Origin: Methylobacillus sp. MM3
GTDB lineage: Bacteria > Pseudomonadota > Gammaproteobacteria > Burkholderiales > Methylophilaceae
DNA length: 64,000 nt
Assembly: GCF_001645185.1 (NCBI RefSeq)
Contig: NZ_LXTQ01000001.1
Coordinates: 744,001-808,000, forward strand
Direction: 5' to 3'
Below the pieces are notes generated by a model, which did not search any database, had not been told where the DNA came from, and saw only the letters and a list, made by a program, of their open reading frames with translations. Below, piece by piece: positions 54,505 to 63,694 of this stretch (position 1 is the first letter of the stretch; every line of letters starts with the position of its first letter). The position numbers and the translations under genes were made by a program.

Positions 54505-55413
54505 CTAGTCGGCTGCGCGCGTTACATCGCGAGCCACGCCGTCATGCGCGGCGATCACTTCCGCCACTCTGCTCCAGTCAATGGTGGAATCGACTCGAGC
54601 AGAAGCGGCAAGTTCCTTGATTAGCTCTTTCGCATCAATACCCTTGCGATAGATATCGCGATGCACTTCCAGATAGATCTTGTTATTGGGCGCGACGTAT
54701 AACAGCACCGGCTCGTAGATAATGATGCCGGCATCGCCCTTGTTTGTTGTTGCGAACATTTCTGCGGCGTCGTCCGGATGCAAGCGTATGCAGCCATGAC
54801 TCTGGAAATGATAGATACTTTCGGGCGCAATCGTGCCATGGATGCCCAGCCCAGGCAAGCTCAAGCCCATCCAGTACTTGCCCAACGGGTTCTCCGGCCC
54901 CGGAGGAATCTGCTCGCGCACGGGCTCGCCGAGGAGTGCCATTTCCTGCTGAATCGAAGGAGGCACGAACCAGGTCTTGCCTTCCTGACGGCTCGTAATC
55001 GTGAATTTCCCGGTATCGGTCGGCCAGTCGGGACGCCCGAGCCCGACAGGATAAGCCTTGTCCACTTTGCTACCCCGCATGCGGAACAGCATGCGTTGCG
55101 GAAGATTGATAATGATCCCGTCGCTGAGCAATGCGGGAACGATATGGCGATTGTCGATACGCAAAACCCGGCCGATTTTCAACGGACCGGATGCCTGCAA
55201 ACCGTTCTCCTTGAGAATCAGGTAAGGGTCGACGCCATAGCGGGCACCGATCCGGGTAAGCGTATCTCCAGCTTTCACCTCATAGGTAAACGTGGAACCG
55301 ATCAACGCTATTCCAGACAAGGTCTGCGCTGATGAAGCAGCGCTCCACACCACCAGAAAACAGGCGATGACATACCGCATTTGGGTTATTGTCAGGAATA
55401 TTTTTTTATTCAT
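54505..55413 (-). CDS. L,D-transpeptidase (YkuD) with LysM domain
   Basis: An exported protein of about 302 residues. It has a hydrophobic signal (V-ACFLVVWSAASSAQ), a LysM motif (YEVKAGDTLTRIGARYGVDPYLILKENGL), and a YkuD catalytic domain with the active-site sequence HFQSHGCIRLHPDD (Cys nucleophile). It can crosslink peptidoglycan or attach proteins to it. The start is unclear: ATG 55413 (MNKKIF) and ATG 55380 (MRYVIACF) both give a signal peptide and neither has a good ribosome site. Confidence 0.88.
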   Translation of the reverse strand: MNKKIFLTITQMRYVIACFLVVWSAASSAQTLSGIALIGSTFTYEVKAGDTLTRIGARYGVDPYLILKENGLQASGPLKIGRVLRIDNRHIVPALLSDGIIINLPQRMLFRMRGSKVDKAYPVGLGRPDWPTDTGKFTITSRQEGKTWFVPPSIQQEMALLGEPVREQIPPGPENPLGKYWMGLSLPGLGIHGTIAPESIYHFQSHGCIRLHPDDAAEMFATTNKGDAGIIIYEPVLLYVAPNNKIYLEVHRDIYRKGIDAKELIKELAASARVDSTIDWSRVAEVIAAHDGVARDVTRAAD

Positions 55414-55475
55414 AATCAACGATGTAACAAACAAGGCCAACCCGTTACCAATTCTAAACAAGGGAGTTAAGTGCC

Positions 55476-55667
55476 ATGATGAGAGAGGTTGAACGTTCGA
55501 TTGCCGCGTTCCCGGGAACCATTCCGGAGCAAGTCAGGATGTGGGATGCCAAGGTCGTATCGCGTATGGTTCAACACCCATCGGCTTTCGAGGAGTTCAA
55601 GGCCGGAAACGACATCACGAAGTGGCACATCTATATGTCGCTGCGCTTAAAACCGACCGCGTTTTAG
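55476..55667 (+). CDS. Small hypothetical protein, 63 residues
   Basis: I do not recognise it. It is soluble, starts with ATG-ATG, and a GGGAG lies 8 bases upstream. Its stop codon overlaps that of the convergent yhcH gene by 4 bases, the same tail-to-tail arrangement seen in two other gene pairs of this window, which mildly supports its being a real gene. Composition looks normal (AAFPGTIPEQVRMWDAKVVSR-VQHPSAFEEF). Confidence 0.5.
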   Translation: MMREVERSIAAFPGTIPEQVRMWDAKVVSRMVQHPSAFEEFKAGNDITKWHIYMSLRLKPTAF

Positions 55668-56128
55668 CCTTCACCTGAACCGTTTACCGCGATTTTCAGC
55701 ACTACCTTGCGGATAGATCCCGCCCCCACTAGCGGCGCATGCGCATCTTCTGGAAAAAACACGCAATAAGCCCCCGCCGGCACGCTGACCCAACTCGCCG
55801 GCGCATCGAAAAAGAACCGGATGTCCCGTTTGTCGCTATATTCGGCCACGGGTTCCCGGCAGTCGCATAACGGCTTCCATCCCATCTCGTCCGCGCCTTG
55901 CAACACCAGCTGAATATCGATGTACTTGCGATGGCATTCCAACTGGGCGTCGGCGCGGGCACGGCCGTCGGCCTCTTGAATAAGGGCGAACAGCTTCTCG
56001 CCCTCGATGGGATAACGTCCCGGCGCCAGCGCCATCAAATCGGTTTCGCGCAGGAAAACAAACGCCTTGGAGAAAAGCGGATGCAAAGCCTCATAGCGAT
56101 GCGCATTCGCCAGCACGTCGAAAATCAT
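55664..56128 (-). CDS. yhcH: YhcH/YjgK/YiaL family protein
   Basis: A 154-residue cupin-like protein of the YhcH family. It shows the family marks G-x-YPIEGEKLFA-IQEADGRARADAQLECHRKYIDIQ and FFPEDAHAPLVG, with the metal-binding His/Glu in H-KYIDIQ and DAH. Family members are implicated in sugar metabolism (for example sialic acid) without a settled reaction here. The ATG at 56128 overlaps the aminopeptidase stop (ATGA). Confidence 0.88.
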   Translation of the reverse strand: MIFDVLANAHRYEALHPLFSKAFVFLRETDLMALAPGRYPIEGEKLFALIQEADGRARADAQLECHRKYIDIQLVLQGADEMGWKPLCDCREPVAEYSDKRDIRFFFDAPASWVSVPAGAYCVFFPEDAHAPLVGAGSIRKVVLKIAVNGSGEG

Positions 56129-57585
56129 GCTTGCTCCGGTTCTGCAAGCGCTTGCAGCAGTTTCAATCCGAAGCCCACGCCAAAGCCCGTGACGTCGCTC
56201 GCGACCGCGCCCAACCCGCCCTTGTGATTGCAGGCCGAGAGATCGACATGCAGCCATGGGATATCGTTTTCGATAAAGCGCGCCAGAAAGCGCGCGGCAA
56301 GGATATGGTCAGCTTCGCCATCCAGCGTGCACTGCTTGATATCGGCGATCTTGCTGTCGAGCTCGGGCTCGTAATCCTCGTCGAACGGAAAAGCGCACAC
56401 GCGTTCGCCCGCCGCATTTCCGACACCCACCGCCTTGCAAAGCAGTTCCGGCTTGTTGCCGATGATGCCGCTGTAGCGGGTGCCCAGCGCAGTCATCATG
56501 CTGCCGGTCAGCGTAGCGAAATCCATCATGAAATCCGGCTTGCCGCGCGAGGCAAGCGTCAACGTATCCGCCAGTACCATGCGTCCCTCGGCATCGGTGT
56601 GGATGATCTCGATAGTGGTGCCATTGAGCGCGGTCACAACATCGTTCTGCTTGTAAGCCTTGGGGCTGATGTGGTTTTGCGCCAGCGCCAGCCAGCAGTC
56701 GATCTTCACCGGCAGCTTGAGTTCGGTCGCCGCCAGCAGGATACCCAGCGCCACGGCGGAGCCGTTCATGTCCTCGTGCATGCCATGCATGTAGCGCGCG
56801 GGCTTGAGATTGTGGCCGCCGGTGTCGAAACAGATGCCCTTGCCCACCAGCGCATAGGATTTTTTTGCTTTTTTCGGCGCATAGCTGAGATGCACGATGG
56901 CGGCATCTTCCATTTCGGAACCCTGTGCAACGGCAACGAAAGCCCCCGCGCCCAACTTGCGCAGCTTTTTCATGTCGTATTCTTCATGCTGCCAGCCGTG
57001 CTCCTCTGCCAGCACCTTGATCTTTTCGCGGTAAATGCCAGGCGTCAGATCGTTGGGCGGCAGCATGGTCAAGCGGCGCGTCAGCGTATTGCCCCGTGCC
57101 TGGGCCTGCACCGCCGATACATCGCCCTTGTAGCCGAACAACTCGACTTTCTTCAACGCGCGGCGTTCATCCTTTTTCTTGCGCACGGGCAAATGCGCAC
57201 TGTTGACCCATGCGACGTATAGTGCGGCATGCGCCGCCAGTTCGCGTTGCACATCGGTGCCGAACACGGCAATCGCCAGGGACTCCGGCTGTTCGTCCAG
57301 CAGCGTAGCCACCGCCTTGCGCAATGCCGTGTGCCGTTCGAACGCGGATACGCCGTCCTTCAGCACGATCCATGTGGCCACATTCCCGTTTGGCAGGTCG
57401 GCGCACAGCGGGCCTTTGGCCAGATCCTCGTATTTTTCCTTGCGGCGTTGAAGCTTCGTTTCCAGTATATCGGCGTGAGGCATATCCTGCGGGCGTTGCT
57501 CGGGCAGGACAAACAAGAGATGCGTCGCCTTCTCGAGCGCCTTTTCGCTGATGGATTTCTCGTGCTGGACCAGGCTGGCAAACAT
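56125..57585 (-). CDS. M17-family leucyl aminopeptidase
   Basis: A 486-residue cytosolic aminopeptidase. The catalytic C-terminal half has the metal ligands: KGICFDTGGHNLKP, MHEDMNGSA and the signature HTDAEGRMVLAD. The first motif reads GKGICFDTGG where classic PepA has GKGITFDSGG, so Cys replaces Thr. It hydrolyses N-terminal residues of peptides using two metal ions. It is translationally coupled to yhcH. Confidence 0.93.
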   Translation of the reverse strand: MFASLVQHEKSISEKALEKATHLLFVLPEQRPQDMPHADILETKLQRRKEKYEDLAKGPLCADLPNGNVATWIVLKDGVSAFERHTALRKAVATLLDEQPESLAIAVFGTDVQRELAAHAALYVAWVNSAHLPVRKKKDERRALKKVELFGYKGDVSAVQAQARGNTLTRRLTMLPPNDLTPGIYREKIKVLAEEHGWQHEEYDMKKLRKLGAGAFVAVAQGSEMEDAAIVHLSYAPKKAKKSYALVGKGICFDTGGHNLKPARYMHGMHEDMNGSAVALGILLAATELKLPVKIDCWLALAQNHISPKAYKQNDVVTALNGTTIEIIHTDAEGRMVLADTLTLASRGKPDFMMDFATLTGSMMTALGTRYSGIIGNKPELLCKAVGVGNAAGERVCAFPFDEDYEPELDSKIADIKQCTLDGEADHILAARFLARFIENDIPWLHVDLSACNHKGGLGAVASDVTGFGVGFGLKLLQALAEPEQA

Positions 57586-57766
57586 TGTCTTCCTTTCGAT
57601 AACTTCCTGTTTTGGCGCGGCTTACAGGGCATTCGCACCGATAACCGCACCCTCTTTAAACTTGACCTGAACAGTCAAAATAGCGAAGATAGCGGCTTTC
57701 TGTTCAGCAAATCCAGCCGCATTCGCTTACGAATTATAGCGATGCGAGCCCCAGGAGAGAATTTAG

Positions 57767-60424
57767 ATGACCAATCCCACCCCCGACATCGATCCGCAGG
57801 AAACGCAGGAATGGCTTGACGCCATCGACGCGGTGCTGGAGCAGGAGGGAACCGAACGCGCACACTTTCTGCTGGAACAGCTGATCGACAAAGCGCGCCG
57901 CTCCGGTGCCTATCTGCCCTATAACGCGACGACCGCCTACCTTAATACCATTCCCGTCCACCTGCAGGAAAAGCTGCCGGGCGATCCTTCGATGGAACGC
58001 CGTATCCGCGCCCTGATCCGCTGGAACGCCATCGTGACCGTGATGCGCGCCAACGAGAAATCGCCCGGCGTGGGCGGCCACATTGCCAGCTTCCAGTCGG
58101 CTGCCACGCTGTACGACGTGGGCTTCAACCACTTTTTCCGCGCGGCGAATGAAAACTTCGGCGGTGACCTGGTGATGTTCCAGGGACACTCCTCGCCCGG
58201 CATCTATGCCCGCGCCTTCATCGAAGGCCGCCTCAGCGAAGAGCAGATGTCCAATTTCCGTCTGGAAACAGGCGGCAACGGCCTGTCCTCCTATCCGCAC
58301 CCATGGCTGATGCCGGATTTCTGGCAATTCCCGACCGTGTCGATGGGCCTCGGCCCGCTGCAAGGCATTTACACCGCCCGCTTCCTCAAATACCTGCACG
58401 ACCGCGGCATCGCCGACACTTCCAACCGCAAGGTGTGGGTGTTCTGCGGCGACGGCGAAATGGACGAGCCGGAATCGCTGGGCGCGATTTCGCTGGCTTC
58501 GCGCGAAAAGCTGGACAACCTGATTTTCGTCATCAACTGCAACCTGCAACGTCTCGACGGCCCGGTGCGCGGCAACGGCAAGATCATCCAGGAACTGGAA
58601 GCCGATTTCCGCGGCGCCGGCTGGAACGTGCTCAAGGTCATCTGGGGTTCCTACTGGGATCCGCTGCTGGCGATGGACAAGGACGGCCTGCTCAAGCATC
58701 GCATGGAAGAAGCCGTTGACGGCGAATACCAGAACTTCAAGGCCAAGGGCGGCGCTTACACGCGCGAACATTTCTTCGGCAAGTACCCCGAGCTGAAGGA
58801 AATGGTCGCGGCGATGTCCGACGCCGACATCTGGCGCCTGAATCGCGGCGGCCACGATCCGCACAAGGTGTATGCCGCCTATGCGGCCGCTTCCAAGCAT
58901 GTCGGCCAGCCGACCGTAATCCTGGCGAAAACCGTCAAGGGCTACGGCATGGGCGCCGCCGGTGAAGCGCAAAACCCGACCCACCAGCAGAAGGGCCTCG
59001 ATCTCGAATCGCTGAAGGCTTTCCGCGATCGTTTCGACATCCCGATTCCCGACGCAGACATCGAAAAACTGCCGTTTTATCGCCCGGCCGAAGACAGCCC
59101 GGAAATGCAATACCTGCTCGAACGCCGCGCCGCGCTGGGCGGTTTCGTCCCGGCACGCCGCCAGAAGGCCACGCCGCTGCCAGTGCCCGCCCTGTCTGCA
59201 TTCGACAACATGCTGGCCACGACCGGCGAGCGCGAAATTTCCACGACCATGGCTTTCGTGCGCATCCTGTCCACGCTGATCAAGGACAAGAACCTCAGCA
59301 AGTACATCGTGCCCATCGTCCCCGATGAAGCGCGTACCTTCGGCATGGAAGGCATGTTCCGCCAGCTGGGCATCTACTCGTCCGTCGGCCAGCTCTATGC
59401 ACCGGTCGACTCCGATCAGGTGATGTTCTACAAGGAGTCCAAGACCGGTCAGATTCTGGAAGAAGGCATCAACGAAGCCGGCGCGTTCTCGTCCTGGCTT
59501 GCTGCCGCGACGTCCTACAGCGTTACCGGCGTGCAGATGATTCCGTTTTACATCTTCTATTCGATGTTCGGCTTCCAGCGTATCGGCGATCTGGCCTGGG
59601 CTGCAGGCGACTCGCGCGCACGCGGATTCCTGCTGGGCGCCACCGCCGGCCGTACCACGCTCAACGGCGAAGGCCTGCAGCATGAAGACGGCCACAGCCA
59701 CATCCTGGCCTCGACCATCCCGAACTGCGTGGCTTACGATCCGACTTTCCACTTTGAGCTTGCGGTCATCATCCAGGACGGCCTGCGCCGCATGGTGCAA
59801 GAACAAGAGGATGTGTTCTATTACCTCACGGTGATGAACGAGAACTATGCTCACCCGGACATGCCCAAGGGCGTCGAGGAAGGCATCATCAAGGGCCTGT
59901 ACCAGCTCAGTAAATCCAAGGCCAAGGGCCCCAAGGTGCAACTGATGGGCAGCGGCGTCATCCTGCGCGAAGTCATTGCCGCCGCCGAGCTCCTGGAGAA
60001 GGACTGGGGTGTTTCCGCCGACGTGTGGAGCGCCACCAGCTTCAATGAGCTGCGCCGCGATGGCTTGAACGCACACCGCTGGAACATGCTGCATCCGGAA
60101 GACAAGCCGAAGGAAAGCTACGTCGAGCAGTGCCTGAAGAAGGCCGAAGGCCCGGTGATCGCCTCCACCGACTACATGAAGTCGTTCGCCGACCAGATTC
60201 GTGCCTTCGTGCCGCAACGCTTCGTCACGCTGGGCACCGACGGTTTCGGCCGCTCGGACTCGCGCGAAGCCCTGCGTCGCCATTTCGAAGTGGATCGCCA
60301 CTACGTCGTGCTGGCCGCGCTCAAGGCGCTAGCCGATGACGGCAAGCTGCCGGCATCCAAGGCTGCGGAAGCCATCAAGAAGTACGGCATCGACGTCAAC
60401 AAACCCAATCCTCTGACGGCTTAA
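57767..60424 (+). CDS. aceE: Pyruvate dehydrogenase E1 component (homodimeric)
   Basis: An 885-residue E1 of the AceE type. The thiamine diphosphate motif begins with GDGEMDEPESLGA and ends with the NCNLQRLDGPVRGNG segment. The HASSQ-like opening region (SPGVGGHIASFQSAATLYDVGFNHFFRA) and the GLQHEDGHSHILAS loop are present. It decarboxylates pyruvate and transfers the acetyl group to the lipoyl domain of AceF. It is the first gene of aceE-aceF-lpdA, with GGAG in front of the ATG. Confidence 0.98.
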   Translation: MTNPTPDIDPQETQEWLDAIDAVLEQEGTERAHFLLEQLIDKARRSGAYLPYNATTAYLNTIPVHLQEKLPGDPSMERRIRALIRWNAIVTVMRANEKSPGVGGHIASFQSAATLYDVGFNHFFRAANENFGGDLVMFQGHSSPGIYARAFIEGRLSEEQMSNFRLETGGNGLSSYPHPWLMPDFWQFPTVSMGLGPLQGIYTARFLKYLHDRGIADTSNRKVWVFCGDGEMDEPESLGAISLASREKLDNLIFVINCNLQRLDGPVRGNGKIIQELEADFRGAGWNVLKVIWGSYWDPLLAMDKDGLLKHRMEEAVDGEYQNFKAKGGAYTREHFFGKYPELKEMVAAMSDADIWRLNRGGHDPHKVYAAYAAASKHVGQPTVILAKTVKGYGMGAAGEAQNPTHQQKGLDLESLKAFRDRFDIPIPDADIEKLPFYRPAEDSPEMQYLLERRAALGGFVPARRQKATPLPVPALSAFDNMLATTGEREISTTMAFVRILSTLIKDKNLSKYIVPIVPDEARTFGMEGMFRQLGIYSSVGQLYAPVDSDQVMFYKESKTGQILEEGINEAGAFSSWLAAATSYSVTGVQMIPFYIFYSMFGFQRIGDLAWAAGDSRARGFLLGATAGRTTLNGEGLQHEDGHSHILASTIPNCVAYDPTFHFELAVIIQDGLRRMVQEQEDVFYYLTVMNENYAHPDMPKGVEEGIIKGLYQLSKSKAKGPKVQLMGSGVILREVIAAAELLEKDWGVSADVWSATSFNELRRDGLNAHRWNMLHPEDKPKESYVEQCLKKAEGPVIASTDYMKSFADQIRAFVPQRFVTLGTDGFGRSDSREALRRHFEVDRHYVVLAALKALADDGKLPASKAAEAIKKYGIDVNKPNPLTA

Positions 60425-60440
60425 TCAGGAGCACGAGAAT

Positions 60441-61787
60441 ATGGCAATGAAAGAAGTGCTCGTCCCTGACATCGGCAATTTCGACTCCGTCGATGTCATT
60501 GAAGTACATATCAAGCCCGGCGACACGGTCAATCAGGACGATTCGCTGATTACACTGGAGTCCGACAAGGCCTCCATGGATATTCCGGCGCCGTTCAGCG
60601 GCACGGTCAAGGAAGTGAAGATCAAGGTCGGTGACAAGGTTGCGCAAGGCGCGCTGATCGCGATGGTGGAAGCTTCAGACGGCGCGGCCGCCCCGGTGGA
60701 AGCGCCCAAGGCGGAAGTCCCTGCTGCTGCGCCTGCCGCCGCACCCACGGCCAAAGTCGCCAACGTGGAAGTACCGCCGCCGTCGCGTCCGGTGCCGGAA
60801 GTGCCCAAACCCATCGCGCCGCAGCACACGCCGAATCCGGTCGCAGCCCGCGTCGAGTTCGCTCCGGGCAAAAACCCGCACGCCAGCCCGTCGGTGCGCA
60901 AGTTTGCACGCGAACTGGGTGCGGACCTGACGCGCGTCCCCGGCAGCGGCCCCAAAGGCCGCATCAGCAAGGAGGACGTGCAGGCCTGGATCAAGAATGA
61001 ACTGACCAAGCCGCGCACCGAAGCTGCTGCCGGCGGTCCTGGCCTCTCCGTGCTGGCCATGCCGAACATCGACTTCAGCCAGTTTGGCGAGACCGAAACC
61101 CAGGCCCTGCCGCGCATCAAGAAGATATCCGGCGCCAACCTGCACCGCAACTGGGTAACGGCGCCGCACGTCACGCAGTTCGATGCGGCCGATATCACCG
61201 ATCTGGAAGATTTCCGCAAGTCGATGCAGGACGAAGCTGCCAAGCGCGGCGTCAAGCTGACCATGCTGGCCTTCCTGATGAAGGCCGCGGTCAATGCGCT
61301 GCGCGCCTACCCCAATTTCAACGCTTCGCTTTCCGCCGACGGCGGCGAGCTGATTCTGAAGAAATATTTCAACATCGGCTTCGCCTGCGATACGCCGGAC
61401 GGCCTCGTTGTCCCGGTGATCCGCGACGTCAACCAGAAGGATGTGCTCGACATCGCCCGCGAACTTGGCGAGCTATCGGCCAAGGCACGCGAACGCAAGC
61501 TCAAGATCGAGGAAATGCAAGGTGGCTGCTTCACCATTTCCAGCCTCGGCGGTATCGGCGGAACGGCGTTCACGCCCATCATCAACTGCCCGGAAGTCGC
61601 GATCCTCGGCGTATCCCGCTCCAGCATCGAGCCGGTATGGGACGCCAAGAGCAAGACTTTCGAGCCGCGCCTGATGCTGCCGCTGTCGCTCTCCTACGAC
61701 CACCGCGTCATCGACGGTGCCGACGGCGCCCGCTTCACCAGCCACATGCGCGTCATGCTCTCCGACGTGCGTCGCCTGCTCCTTTAA
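60441..61787 (+). CDS. aceF: Pyruvate dehydrogenase E2, dihydrolipoyl acetyltransferase
   Basis: A 448-residue E2. It has one lipoyl domain (about 4-78, lipoylated Lys in [10 protein letters not shown]), an Ala/Pro/Val linker, an E3/E1-binding domain (about 150-190, SPSVRKFARELGADLTRVPGSGPKGRI), and the catalytic domain with the DHRVIDG active-site motif close to the C-terminus. It forms the core of the complex. It is 16 bases downstream of aceE. Only one lipoyl domain is present; enterobacterial AceF has three. Confidence 0.97.
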   Translation: MAMKEVLVPDIGNFDSVDVIEVHIKPGDTVNQDDSLITLESDKASMDIPAPFSGTVKEVKIKVGDKVAQGALIAMVEASDGAAAPVEAPKAEVPAAAPAAAPTAKVANVEVPPPSRPVPEVPKPIAPQHTPNPVAARVEFAPGKNPHASPSVRKFARELGADLTRVPGSGPKGRISKEDVQAWIKNELTKPRTEAAAGGPGLSVLAMPNIDFSQFGETETQALPRIKKISGANLHRNWVTAPHVTQFDAADITDLEDFRKSMQDEAAKRGVKLTMLAFLMKAAVNALRAYPNFNASLSADGGELILKKYFNIGFACDTPDGLVVPVIRDVNQKDVLDIARELGELSAKARERKLKIEEMQGGCFTISSLGGIGGTAFTPIINCPEVAILGVSRSSIEPVWDAKSKTFEPRLMLPLSLSYDHRVIDGADGARFTSHMRVMLSDVRRLLL

Positions 61788-61793
61788 TATTCA

Positions 61794-61857
61794 CCACGGA
61801 GAACACGGAGAGCACGGAGCCTCCGTGTTTTCTCTGTGGTCTCAGTGTGCTCCGTGG
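61794..61857. repeat. Inverted-repeat element of CACGGAG units between aceF and lpdA
   Basis: The 84-base gap is filled by repeated CACGGAG or close variants (61795-61801, 61813-61819) facing CTCCGTG copies (61821-61827, 61850-61856). The outer arms CCACGGAG (61794-61801) and CTCCGTGG (61850-61857) are perfect inverses. It can fold into one long hairpin. It looks like a REP-type intergenic element. Confidence 0.7.
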
Positions 61858-61871
61858 TTCAAGAGGTTGTT

Positions 61872-63647
61872 ATGAGCCAAATCATTGAAGTACAAGTACC
61901 GGACATCGGTAATTTCGATTCCGTGGATGTCATCGAAGTCCATATCAAGCCGGGCGATACCATAGCCGTGGACGACTCGCTGATCACCCTGGAGTCTGAC
62001 AAGGCATCGATGGACATTCCGTCGACGCATGCAGGCACGGTCAAGGACGTCAAAATCAAGGTCGGCGACAAGGTCGCCAAAGGGTCGCTGATCCTGACGC
62101 TGGAAACGGCGGCAGCGGCAAGCGAAACTTCTGCGGCGGCACCGGCCCCTGCTGCTGCGCCCGCACCTGCGGCGGCTCCCGTTGCAGCGCCTGTTCCGGC
62201 GCCCGCAGCATCCGGCCCTGCCGATATCCACGCAGAAGTGCTGGTGCTCGGCGCAGGCCCCGGCGGTTACACCGCGGCGTTCCGCGCCGCCGATCTCGGC
62301 AAGAAGGTCGTACTGGTCGAACGCTACCCCAGCCTCGGTGGCGTCTGCCTGAATGTCGGCTGCATTCCTTCCAAGGCTCTTCTGCATGCGGCCAAAGTGC
62401 TCACCGAAGCCGAGGAAATGGCCGAGCACGGCATCAGCTTCGGCAAGCCGCAGATCGATCTCGACAAGCTGCGCAACTGGAAATCCAAGGACGTGGTCAA
62501 CAAGCTGACCGGCGGCCTGACGCAACTGGCGAAACAGCGTAACGTGACCGTCGTCACCGGTCGCGGCGAGTTCACCAATCCCAACCAGCTCCAGGTCACC
62601 GGCAGCGACGGCAAGGTCACGACGGTGTCGTTCGACCACGCCATCATCGCCGCCGGTTCGCAAGCCACAAAAATGCCCGGCCTCGCGCCCGAACACCAGA
62701 ACGACCCGCGCATCCTGGATTCAACCAGCGCATTGCTGCTGGAAGATATTCCGAAGCGCCTGCTGGTCGTCGGCGGCGGCATCATCGGCCTGGAAATGGG
62801 CACGGTGTACGACGCGTTCGGCTCCAAGGTCAGCGTGGTCGAACTCTCCGACGGCCTGATCCCCGGCTGCGATCGCGACCTGGTCAAGCCGCTGCACAAG
62901 CGCATGGAAAAACGTTTCGAGAAAATCCTGCTCAAGACCAAGGTCGCCAAGCTGGAACCCAAGAAGGACGGCATCCATGTGACGTTCGAAGGCGAGCAAG
63001 CCGTCGAACCGCAAGTGTATGACCGCGTTCTGGTCGCCATCGGCCGCCGTCCCAACGGCAAGAATATCGGCGCCGAAAAGGCCGGTGTGTTCGTCAATGA
63101 ATACGGCTTCATCCCCGTCGACAAGCAGATGCGCACCAACGTGCCGCATATCTTCGCCATCGGCGATATCGTCGGCCAGCCGATGCTGGCGCACAAGGCA
63201 ACCCACGAAGGCAAGGTGGCCGCGGAAGTCATCGACGGCCACAAGGTCGAATTCCAGGCGCTGGCCATCCCGTCCGTGGCCTACACCGACCCGGAAGTGG
63301 CTTGGGCAGGCGTGAGCGAGACCGACGCCAAGGCCAAGGGCATAGCGATCGAAAAAGCCAGCTTCCCCTGGGTTGCCAGCGGCCGCGCGCTTTCCATCGG
63401 TCGCACCGAAGGCACCACCAAGCTCATCATGGAAAAAGACACGCGCCGCATCATCGGCGCCGGCATCGTCGGCCCCAATGCGGGCGAACTGCTGGCCGAA
63501 GCGGTGCTGGCCATCGAAATGGGCGCGGATGCGGAGGATATCGGCCTTACCGTCCACGCACATCCCACGCTGTCGGAAACCATCTGCTTCGCCGCCGAAA
63601 TGGCGGAAGGCACGATTACCGACCTGCTACCGCCGCGTAAAAAATAA
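61872..63647 (+). CDS. lpdA: Dihydrolipoamide dehydrogenase with N-terminal lipoyl domain
   Basis: A 591-residue E3. A lipoyl domain occupies about 5-80 ([10 protein letters not shown]), followed by an Ala/Pro-rich linker of about 30 residues. The FAD motif is [11 protein letters not shown]. The redox disulphide is in [13 protein letters not shown]. The NAD motif is [12 protein letters not shown], and AIGDI and the catalytic His of HAHPTLSE are present. An E3 carrying its own lipoyl domain is found in some bacteria, notably betaproteobacteria and Neisseria. The first 80 residues are strikingly similar to those of AceF. The ATG at 61872 is chosen; the frame opens earlier inside the repeat element. 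Confidence 0.97.
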   Translation: MSQIIEVQVPDIGNFDSVDVIEVHIKPGDTIAVDDSLITLESDKASMDIPSTHAGTVKDVKIKVGDKVAKGSLILTLETAAAASETSAAAPAPAAAPAPAAAPVAAPVPAPAASGPADIHAEVLVLGAGPGGYTAAFRAADLGKKVVLVERYPSLGGVCLNVGCIPSKALLHAAKVLTEAEEMAEHGISFGKPQIDLDKLRNWKSKDVVNKLTGGLTQLAKQRNVTVVTGRGEFTNPNQLQVTGSDGKVTTVSFDHAIIAAGSQATKMPGLAPEHQNDPRILDSTSALLLEDIPKRLLVVGGGIIGLEMGTVYDAFGSKVSVVELSDGLIPGCDRDLVKPLHKRMEKRFEKILLKTKVAKLEPKKDGIHVTFEGEQAVEPQVYDRVLVAIGRRPNGKNIGAEKAGVFVNEYGFIPVDKQMRTNVPHIFAIGDIVGQPMLAHKATHEGKVAAEVIDGHKVEFQALAIPSVAYTDPEVAWAGVSETDAKAKGIAIEKASFPWVASGRALSIGRTEGTTKLIMEKDTRRIIGAGIVGPNAGELLAEAVLAIEMGADAEDIGLTVHAHPTLSETICFAAEMAEGTITDLLPPRKK

Positions 63648-63654
63648 ACAGAAG

Positions 63655-63674
63655 GGGCGGGCATCTGCCCGCCC
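63655..63674 (+). terminator. Hairpin after lpdA
   Basis: GGGCGGGCA (63655-63663) pairs with TGCCCGCCC (63666-63674), a very strong stem without a clean T-run (AAATTTT comes 9 bases later). It probably ends the pyruvate dehydrogenase operon. Confidence 0.55.
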
Positions 63675-63694
63675 TTCGTGCTAAATTTTCTCGC

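Noticed and set aside
57734-60301. 855-codon open frame on the minus strand opposite aceE
   Set aside because: aceE is unmistakable on the plus strand. The antisense translation shows no domain and reflects GC-rich codon use.
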